Source: a virus
Virus record (IMG/VR): IMGVR_UViG_3300031339_000034
Coordinates: 1 to 29,784 of that record
DNA length: 29,784 nucleotides
Direction: 5' to 3' (one strand)
The position numbers were made by a program, and so were the translations under genes. Shown here in pieces: positions 25,501-29,784 of the stretch; position 1 is the first letter of the stretch, and each line of letters begins with the position of its first letter. The notes beneath the pieces are model-generated. The model was given only the letters and a program-made list of their open reading frames with translations, had not been told where the DNA came from and searched no databases.

Positions 25501-26375
25501 TTTGAATACTTGTAAATACATTATTGCATTTATAAATACTCTTTTAGCTTTTACTACGTAAAACCGATTACTCGTCCGTAGGACTCTTACACTATCCAGA
25601 GGAACTTTGGGGAGGGCTTACGGTTTTCTTAGGATTATATTGAGAAAATATGATGGTGCTATATGCAATATAGAACAACCCCTTGACCCCCCTTGTCCCC
25701 CGAGAGAATATATTCCTGTGGTGTTACATTATAACATAGCATTAGTCAGGATTATTTATTATTGGCATGGGAATTGCATAATGTTATGTTATACAATAAT
25801 GAATTGGTGTAATGCTCTATCGAGATACACACCACATCATATTGATTGCATCCCCTTGTTATTGCTAGGTTATATAGTAACAGTGCTATCGCACGACCTG
25901 ACTATTTATCTAGTAGTATATAGTATCTACATAATGGTACGTATTAGGATATGTATCCTAGTGTATATGGTATGCTTTATATAGGCTTGATGTGCCTGTT
26001 TTGACCTATGTTTCACAGGATAATGAATAGATATGCACTGTTCTATTCACTTTCAAACTTTTAATGCGGGTTGTAGCCTTGTTGTACTGCATACTTATGC
26101 AATGTTTCACAAAACAGACCTCATTCTATGGGCCTACATGGCACTGTACAGCGTTTTAATGGCTTATGAGGCCAGTGTATACCTTGTCATTGCATATGCT
26201 GTTAGGATGCGATACAAGCATTTTCGACTATTTGAGATATTGATTTAATTTGCCCTTTATTGGCATGTTGGCATGGTCTATGCTACGCATGCGTTCCTTA
26301 TGTATTTTAGAGTGGCATTGGTAGCCTTATATATAGGTAATGATTTTAGGCTTATTCAATTAATTTGAAATAAGA
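25501..26375. other. Gene-poor AT-rich region, left half
   Basis: No convincing gene: reading frames here lack a ribosome-binding site or a normal start. Visible structures are a C-rich patch at 25676-25702, the palindrome TAGGATA-TG-TATCCTA at 25945-25960, the palindrome ACGCATGCGT near 26285, and several TTGCAT hexamers with 17-base spacers to -10-like hexamers on the plus strand. Best read as the host-RNA-polymerase promoter region between divergent operons. Confidence 0.55.
25774..25802 (+). promoter_or_regulatory. Candidate sigma-70-type promoter
   Basis: TTGCAT, 17-base AT-rich spacer, TAATGA on the plus strand, inside the gene-poor region and pointing to the boxA modules and early genes. 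Matches to consensus are 4/6 and 4/6, so this is only a candidate. Confidence 0.3.
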
Positions 26376-26418
26376 TTGAACTATCTATGATTGTTGTACT
26401 CTTATCTATGTAAGCAAG
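26376..26418 (+). repeat. Conserved upstream block, unit 1 (TTGAAC...AGCAAG)
   Basis: TTGAAC, then exactly 37 bases ending in TATGTAAGCAAG. Equivalent blocks occur at 26540-26582 and 26706-26747. An A/T-rich stretch with TTGAAA lies just upstream. Possibly a promoter with its initial transcribed bases, although the -35/-10 spacing is not canonical. Confidence 0.7.
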
Positions 26419-26428
26419 AGGTCTACAC

Positions 26429-26444
26429 GTTCTTTAACAATTTG
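26429..26444 (+). promoter_or_regulatory. rRNA-type boxA site 1
   Basis: GTTCTTTAACAATTTG. It differs from the E. coli rrn boxA core (GCTCTTTAACAATTTA) at two bases. In rRNA operons boxA RNA binds NusB-S10 and starts antitermination. It lies ten bases after upstream block 1, and its last base starts a 13-bp inverted repeat. Confidence 0.8.
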
Positions 26445-26513
26445 ATTATTCACCATGTAACCAGTTAACAGGTTAAAGGTATTAGCGTACTGAATGTGGG
26501 ATGGTGAATAATC
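26444..26513 (+). repeat. Inverted repeat (stem) of unit 1
   Basis: Perfect 13-bp stem GATTATTCACCAT / ATGGTGAATAATC enclosing 44 bases, in which TAACC/GGTTA forms a smaller hairpin. AATTT/AAATT may extend it past a bulge. Arm positions are 26444-26456 and 26501-26513. A stem directly after boxA recalls rRNA leader and spacer processing stems. Confidence 0.85.
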
Positions 26514-26539
26514 TGATTTGAAATTAGTTTGAAATTAAA

Positions 26540-26582
26540 TTGAACTTATTTCGAATCCAGTTGACTAAGTATTGTAAGCAAG
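26540..26582 (+). repeat. Conserved upstream block, unit 2
   Basis: TTGAAC plus 37 bases ending TATTGTAAGCAAG, 164 bp downstream of block 1. Preceded by AT-rich ATTAGTTTGAAATTAAA. Confidence 0.7.
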
Positions 26583-26590
26583 TTTTACAC

Positions 26591-26606
26591 GTTCTTTAAA
26601 AATTCG
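26591..26606 (+). promoter_or_regulatory. rRNA-type boxA site 2 (most divergent)
   Basis: GTTCTTTAAAAATTCG, eight bases after upstream block 2. The CTTTAA core is kept; AACAATTT became AAAAATTC, so its 3' part also forms the left stem arm. Confidence 0.65.
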
Positions 26607-26691
26607 GTTTGTTGTATGTATTGGTCACAAGGTGACTATATGATACTTAGCTTAGGCGGTACACAATGCAGTAACAAACCTCATTCGAATT
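26601..26691 (+). repeat. Inverted repeat (stem) of unit 2
   Basis: AATTC/GAATT plus GGTTTGTT/AACAAACC (13 pairs in total, with a six-base bulge on the right side). Arms are 26601-26613 and 26673-26691. The loop contains the small hairpin GTCAC-AAG-GTGAC. Confidence 0.8.
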
Positions 26692-26705
26692 AATTTTTAA
26701 TTAGT

Positions 26706-26747
26706 TTGAACTTTATTGAAAGTGTGACGTCTTACTTATGTAGCAAG
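26706..26747 (+). repeat. Conserved upstream block, unit 3
   Basis: TTGAAC plus 36 bases ending TATGTAGCAAG, 166 bp downstream of block 2 and one base shorter. AT-rich TTTTTAATTAG precedes it. Confidence 0.7.
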
Positions 26748-26754
26748 TAGTAAC

Positions 26755-26770
26755 GCTCTTTAACAATTTG
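26755..26770 (+). promoter_or_regulatory. rRNA-type boxA site 3
   Basis: GCTCTTTAACAATTTG, identical to the E. coli rrn boxA core except for the last base, seven bases after upstream block 3. Its 3' end forms part of the left arm of the next stem. Confidence 0.85.
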
Positions 26771-27029
26771 GCAAGTGAAGTAGAGAAAGTAACATTATGT
26801 TACAGTTCACAATATAGTTGCGCCCATTGCATTGACATGCTAGGCAAGGTCAATGACACAAGTGACAAGTATTTGAAAATGACATAATGGCACAAAACAC
26901 ACGGATAACTCATAGGGCTATAAATCCCCTGTGAGGTACGCCGTTAAAGTGCAGATATTTTATATCCTTTTAGCCTACTAGAATCATTCCGTCCTTTGGA
27001 TGGTGTGACCAATTACAGCTTGCCAATTG
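26764..27029 (+). ncRNA. Candidate 266-nt stem-closed RNA domain of unit 3
   Basis: CAATTTGGCAAG (26764-26775) pairs with CTTGCCAATTG (27019-27029), 11 pairs with one bulged T, enclosing 243 bases. Internal hairpins are CATTGAC/GTCAATG (near 26829-26854), CTCATAGGG/CCCCTGTGAG (near 26909-26934) and CCGTCC-TTT-GGATGG (near 26989-27003). No reading frame of note. The right arm ends one base before boxA 4. It could be a processed small RNA or a structural leader; transcription has not been shown. Confidence 0.45.
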
Positions 27030-27030
27030 T

Positions 27031-27046
27031 GCTCTTTAACAATTTA
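27031..27046 (+). promoter_or_regulatory. rRNA-type boxA site 4 (perfect)
   Basis: TGCTCTTTAACAATTTAT, as in the E. coli rrn boxA. It has no TTGAAC block of its own and follows the unit 3 stem directly, so it is probably on the same transcript. It is the last boxA before the first rightward gene (start 27316). Confidence 0.88.
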
Positions 27047-27054
27047 TACGAATG

Positions 27055-27140
27055 CGATACTAGAATATAGAAACGAGAGTACTTTCTTTTTTATTCCTAG
27101 TAATGACTTAGAAACAAGGGCAGTTTTATGTCTAGTATCG
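27055..27140 (+). repeat. Inverted repeat (stem) of unit 4
   Basis: Perfect 10-bp stem CGATACTAGA / TCTAGTATCG (arms 27055-27064 and 27131-27140), enclosing 66 bases, starting eight bases after boxA 4. Confidence 0.82.
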
Positions 27141-27166
27141 GGATGGTTTTTAAATAGCTTCGAGTA

Positions 27167-27273
27167 ACCTTGACAAGGTGAATTTAGCTAGTCAGACCGT
27201 AAAAATGACAATTAAAAAACAAGTGAATAACTCAATAGCATTCTTAATTCAGAGTGCTATTTATGATATTTAT
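27167..27273 (+). promoter_or_regulatory. Leader structures before the first early gene
   Basis: The palindrome ACCTTG-A-CAAGGT at 27167-27179 may be a protein-binding site or small hairpin. Further on, AATAGCA / TGCTATT (27234-27240, 27255-27261), extended by outer GAATAA / TTTATTC, forms a hairpin 43 bases before the start codon at 27316. Neither is followed by a T run. Confidence 0.4.
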
Positions 27274-27315
27274 TCCCGAATATCCTTTCAATCAATCAAT
27301 TAAGTGAGAATTACC

Positions 27316-27957
27316 ATGAATGCAATCAATAAAGATATACAAACCTTCGAACAAATAGAAGCGAGCATTACTGTATTAGCAAATGCCGAGGTGATTACTA
27401 ACAAGATACTAGGTGAACTATCGCGCTCTGTTTTGCTGTATATGCTAGACAATAACGACGATGTACGTCCAGTGAACCGTCTACTTGGCACTGATGAAAA
27501 TGGCAAGTTTTTACTAACACCTATGAATTGGCGTTTAGCTTGCCAGTATTTCTATAAATTCGTACCGTTTAAGTCGAACTGGAATGAAACTCAAGCTTTC
27601 ATTGTTAGTGCCAAAGGCAAGCGTGAAGCATTAGTGTTTAGCAAGAAAGACAAGAAAGTCTTTGACACAAAAGCTATCGCTATCTACACTTGGCTTGCCC
27701 TTGAAACCAATGACATTTGGACGTTTTCTGATACTGTCGAAGTCAAGGCCAAAGACATTGACTATTCTAAGCGTATAACCTCTGCTGTTGAGTCAGCTAT
27801 TGATAAAGGTGGTTTGAGTATATCCGATGTTATGCTTGCAATGTTATCAAGTGACATGCTCACAGCCGATATGGTTATCGAAGCTATGGGCGAAATAGAA
27901 GAAATCCCTCTTGAAGGTGAAACTTTAGAAGTTGATAATAAAGACCCAAACTTCTAA
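27316..27957 (+). CDS. First rightward gene, putative early protein (213 aa)
   Basis: I chose ATG 27316 (MNAINKDIQTFEQIEASITV); an in-frame GTG at 27304 would add four residues. Soluble, mixed alpha/beta, with NRLLGTDENGKFLLTPMNWR near residues 54-73 and an acidic tail (GEIEEIPLEGETLEVDNKDP). No motif recognised. It is the only gene between the boxA/stem array and a strong hairpin, so the antitermination-type region appears to serve at least this transcript. By position it is a host-takeover or early regulatory gene, but its role is unknown. Confidence 0.8.
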   Translation: MNAINKDIQTFEQIEASITVLANAEVITNKILGELSRSVLLYMLDNNDDVRPVNRLLGTDENGKFLLTPMNWRLACQYFYKFVPFKSNWNETQAFIVSAKGKREALVFSKKDKKVFDTKAIAIYTWLALETNDIWTFSDTVEVKAKDIDYSKRITSAVESAIDKGGLSISDVMLAMLSSDMLTADMVIEAMGEIEEIPLEGETLEVDNKDPNF

Positions 27958-27962
27958 GTAAT

Positions 27963-28014
27963 CTTACAATGCTTTGCTGTAAGTAATAAGGGGGTAATTT
28001 TATCTTACCCCCTT
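27963..28014 (+). terminator. Double hairpin after the first early gene
   Basis: CTTACA-(9)-TGTAAG at 27963-27983 is followed by the perfect 10-bp stem AAGGGGGTAA / TTACCCCCTT at 27988-28014 (loop TTTTATC). The following bases GTATCTATTCTCTTT are only moderately T-rich, so termination is likely but may be partial. It would be a fitting target for boxA-dependent antitermination. Confidence 0.65.
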
Positions 28015-28045
28015 GTATCTATTCTCTTTCACTACGTTCAAACGA

Positions 28046-28090
28046 ATACTAGTATTAGTATATATCTCTTTTTGGGCGAAAAGTACGCAA
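28046..28090. repeat. 45-bp dispersed repeat, copy B
   Basis: 42/45 identical to 17698-17742, same orientation; the three changes all lie in the 3' third. Intergenic, after the hairpin and 73 bases before the next gene. On the plus strand TTGGGC-17-TTTAAT at its right edge is a weak sigma-70 match. Confidence 0.9.
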
Positions 28091-28162
28091 CTATTTTAAT
28101 ATTAATGCATAAGCCCTTGTATTATGGGGTACTATTTCTGTGCATTTTATCGGGAGAAATCT

Positions 28163-28393
28163 ATGCCAAGAACAATTCCAAACATTTTGAACTATGCCAA
28201 ACTTCTAACAAAGGGAGTCGTAGCACCTGCTAGTGCTCACAGTGGACGTATTGTAAAATCCACTGGCACTAACGTACACACACCAAGAAAGATGCGCTCT
28301 ACTGTGCGTAAATCTAGCACTCGTAGAAAATTCAGTGTAGAACAGGAGAAACTAGGGCTATTGTTAAGGGAGGCTTATGAAATTAATCCTTGA
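28163..28393 (+). CDS. Small basic protein (76 aa)
   Basis: I chose ATG 28163 because GGGAGAAATCT stands before it; an upstream ATG at 28124 adds 13 residues without a ribosome-binding site. Strongly basic in the middle (TPRKMRSTVRKSSTRRKFS), with an acidic-helical C terminus, suggesting nucleic-acid binding. No family recognised. The 3' end overlaps the next gene by 17 bases. Confidence 0.7.
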   Translation: MPRTIPNILNYAKLLTKGVVAPASAHSGRIVKSTGTNVHTPRKMRSTVRKSSTRRKFSVEQEKLGLLLREAYEINP

Positions 28394-28544
28394 TTTAGAA
28401 ACAACCAATGCTCTGATTAAGGTATACATGGAGATACCTTATCTTAGACGTAACTCTGTGTTTGGTCTTTTGTTAGCACATGCTGATAAACTAGAAGAAC
28501 AGAGACTTATCTCCCTTAACGAGTGGGAGGATAGCCCATGTTAA
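28377..28544 (+). CDS. Small hypothetical protein (55 aa)
   Basis: ATG 28377 follows AAGGGAGG, the best ribosome-binding site in this part of the window. The protein begins MKLILDLETTNALIKVYMEI and ends DSPC; the MKLILDLETT start looks like an exonuclease-type DxE strand, but the rest is too short for such a domain. It overlaps both neighbours (17 and 7 bases), so it sits in a tightly packed early operon. Function unknown. Confidence 0.65.
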   Translation: MKLILDLETTNALIKVYMEIPYLRRNSVFGLLLAHADKLEEQRLISLNEWEDSPC

Positions 28545-28732
28545 TTGCAATAATTAGTACATTTGTATCAATGTTGCTTGTGTGTCTTTTTCTAATATCA
28601 CTCATAAGGTTGATAGAAGAATTAGACGAATACAAATGGGTTGAGGCGTTTAAATCGCTCATCTTTTTAGTAATAATATATTGGTTAGCGTCCAGTATTG
28701 TCTTTAATTTAGTAACATCGAAGGGGAGTTGA
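28538..28732 (+). CDS. Small two-span membrane protein (64 aa)
   Basis: Hydrophobic spans at about residues 2-25 (IAIISTFVSMLLVCLFLISL) and 40-60 (LIFLVIIYWLASSIVFNLV), joined by a charged loop (EELDEYKWVE). GGGAGGAT precedes the ATG. Located in the early operon, not in the lysis cluster, so superinfection exclusion or host-membrane takeover is more plausible than holin, but this is inference. Confidence 0.68.
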   Translation: MLIAIISTFVSMLLVCLFLISLIRLIEELDEYKWVEAFKSLIFLVIIYWLASSIVFNLVTSKGS

Positions 28733-28733
28733 C

Positions 28734-28928
28734 ATGAGGATGAACAAGAAACTACGTAAACTGTACAAAGGTATGAATGCGGTAACTCGTAAGCATTTTA
28801 ATGAAGGTTTTAAACCTGTAACCTATGCTGGTAGGGATGGGGTAAATATGGGCGGTGTAAGAATACCACCTTTCAGTAAAATTAAAAATGGGACACCTTA
28901 CGTTAACCCTTTAAACTTTGGGGAATAG
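28734..28928 (+). CDS. Small basic protein (64 aa)
   Basis: Begins MRMNKKLRKLYKGMNAVTRK and continues with Gly/Pro-rich loops (GRDGVNMGGVRIPPFSK). Highly basic, no cysteines. AAGGGGAG precedes ATG 28734; the internal ATG 28740 is also possible. One base separates it from the previous stop. No family recognised; nucleic-acid binding is conceivable. Confidence 0.65.
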   Translation: MRMNKKLRKLYKGMNAVTRKHFNEGFKPVTYAGRDGVNMGGVRIPPFSKIKNGTPYVNPLNFGE

Positions 28929-28933
28929 GTAAC

Positions 28934-29125
28934 ATGCTTATATTTATATTGCTAGTAACGGGTATAATTCTGGTTTCTTTTTCAGACTTATTACCCATTA
29001 AAGACCCCGACATACACTACCTATCAAGTAGTGTGTTAGACTTATTGGGCTTTTCCCTGATAACGTTGTCATTGTTTTTGCTATTCATAGCAGAGAAAAT
29101 AACAGTAACGCCAGTGCCATTGTAA
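28934..29125 (+). CDS. Small two-span membrane protein (63 aa)
   Basis: Spans at about residues 1-17 (MLIFILLVTGIILVSF) and 34-54 (SVLDLLGFSLITLSLFLLFI), with a short acidic loop (LLPIKDPDIHYL). It follows the 64-aa basic gene by five bases; GGGGAATAGGTAAC upstream offers a fair ribosome-binding site. It resembles its neighbour at 28538 in layout but not in sequence. Confidence 0.62.
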   Translation: MLIFILLVTGIILVSFSDLLPIKDPDIHYLSSSVLDLLGFSLITLSLFLLFIAEKITVTPVPL

Positions 29126-29170
29126 AGTGGTATTGCTTACATTAACATTAGAAATTAAGGTAGAGGTATT

Positions 29171-29784
29171 ATGTTTTCAGATATAGCAAAAGAAATGGTT
29201 AAAGGAGTTAGTTGTGATTGGACAGGGTTCACAGGGGATAGTGACCGTAAAGGTAAGGGGTCTTTTGATGTGTCTCACTACGTAGCTAAACGTAAGTTAC
29301 AACAAAGAGATTCAGATAGTTCAGAAGGTGCTCCGTGTATGTCTATTTTGGATGGTGAACGTAGTATCACCAACTTGGTAATATTCGTTCCTAAATACAA
29401 AAAAATACCAGACTTTGAAGTTGCAGAACCTTACCTTGAATGGTTACTAAACGAGAGTGCATACGCTCCTGTCTTCTTAACAAAGTGCCCTATTTTTGTA
29501 TTAGAAAATGGGGTAGAAATTGATTGTAGTGCAGATTATTCTTTAGTAAAGTCAGCTCTAATAGCCATGCGTTTATGGGAATTTCCTGCAAGAACTAAGT
29601 TTATGCAAGAGTGTTTCAAAGTTAGTAACGACATGGGGAAGTCTTGGCTACTTTCTACAACAGTTCAAATGGAAGTAAATGGGGATTACGTGTTCAAGAA
29701 AAGTACATGTGAACATTCTGCATTTACAAGCAAGGCTTCAAGCCTTGAAGCTTTCCGTAAATTCCTCAAGGGTAAGTATACACC
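29171..29784 (+). CDS. Hypothetical early protein, cut by the window edge (at least 204 aa)
   Basis: ATG 29171 follows AGGTAGAGGT. The frame stays open for 204 codons to the window end. Soluble, mixed alpha/beta, aromatic-rich: WTGFTGDSDRKGKGSFDVSH near residues 17-36, LVIFVPKYKKIPDFEVAEPY near 69-88, and WEFPARTKFMQECFKVSND near 138-156. No known motif seen. Its length and steady codon use make it a real gene; the C-terminal part is missing. Confidence 0.75.
   Translation, partial: MFSDIAKEMVKGVSCDWTGFTGDSDRKGKGSFDVSHYVAKRKLQQRDSDSSEGAPCMSILDGERSITNLVIFVPKYKKIPDFEVAEPYLEWLLNESAYAPVFLTKCPIFVLENGVEIDCSADYSLVKSALIAMRLWEFPARTKFMQECFKVSNDMGKSWLLSTTVQMEVNGDYVFKKSTCEHSAFTSKASSLEAFRKFLKGKYT

Noticed and set aside
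25560-25625. Hammerhead-like look on the minus strand (GTCC-TAC-GGAC helix flanked by GAGTAA)
   Set aside because: The conserved core CUGAUGA and GAAA are both absent; only the small helix fits.
25607-25984. Open frame of 125 codons in the gene-poor region
   Set aside because: It starts with TTG, encodes an Ile/Tyr/Leu-rich product typical of AT-rich noncoding DNA, and has no coherent operon context.
26033-26248. Open frame of 71 codons (MHCSIHFQTFNAGCS...) with ATG
   Set aside because: AGGA stands too far upstream, and the composition (His, Cys, Met, Tyr-rich) differs from the real genes. It could be real, but support is too weak.
26376-27140. Array of repeats read as a CRISPR or as terminal-redundancy short repeats
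   Set aside because: The conserved parts are short boxA and TTGAAC/AGCAAG elements with pairing stems, not repeat-spacer units. T7-type end repeats are short and closely spaced without stems.

Overview
The window is part of a tailed-phage genome with a T7-type short-tail (podovirus) virion module. It holds a portal, a large terminase, an HK97-type capsid, tail tubular proteins A and B, gp13/gp14-like proteins, two very large ejection proteins and two receptor-binding proteins. It also carries its own class Ia ribonucleotide reductase. No RNA polymerase, integrase, repressor or CRISPR array is visible, but this is only part of the genome. The host is inferred to be a gammaproteobacterium, probably marine (Vibrio/Alteromonas/Pseudoalteromonas/Shewanella-like), because four sites match the rRNA-operon boxA of that class almost perfectly. 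The combination of T7-like structure, RNR and no visible RNAP recalls SIO1/VpV262-type phages (Zobellviridae). That placement is recalled and inferred, not computed.

Layout. Bases 1-2709 (+ strand) are a nucleotide-metabolism cluster: the 3' end of nrdA, three small genes and nrdB. At 2727-2744 a hairpin separates this from the converging late operon. Bases 2769-25389 (- strand, read right to left) are the late operon: tail fibre, tailspike, a possible 23-aa peptide, small terminase, large terminase, portal, a 79-aa protein, an AT-rich gap with a repeat and a 57-aa Lys-rich protein, scaffold, major capsid, a 118-aa capsid-associated protein, terminator, a 227-aa structural protein, tail tube A, a 66-aa protein, tail tube B, gp13-like, gp14-like, a 1565-aa and a 652-aa internal protein, GH24 lysozyme, a lipoprotein with a C-terminal membrane segment, and a membrane/coiled-coil protein. 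A tRNA-Pro(UGG) gene sits just before this operon at 25423-25500.

Bases 25501-27315 are 1.8 kb without a convincing gene. The right half (26376-27140) is the most striking part of the window. Four near-perfect rRNA-type boxA sites are each followed by an inverted repeat, and three of them are preceded at fixed spacing by a conserved TTGAAC...AGCAAG block with a 164-166 bp period. This looks like a mimic of the rRNA-operon leader (antitermination plus RNase III-type stems) placed upstream of the rightward genes. From 27316 rightward (+ strand) lie small, mostly unrecognised genes typical of an early host-takeover region: a 213-aa protein, a hairpin terminator, a second copy of a 45-bp intergenic repeat, five small genes (two encoding two-span membrane proteins), and an open frame that runs off the window.

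Working model (inference): host RNA polymerase transcribes rightward from 25.5-27.3 kb, protected by host Nus factors loaded at the boxA sites. The leftward late operon then makes virions and lysis proteins. The 45-bp repeat at 17.7 and 28.05 kb may be a phage-specific control element.
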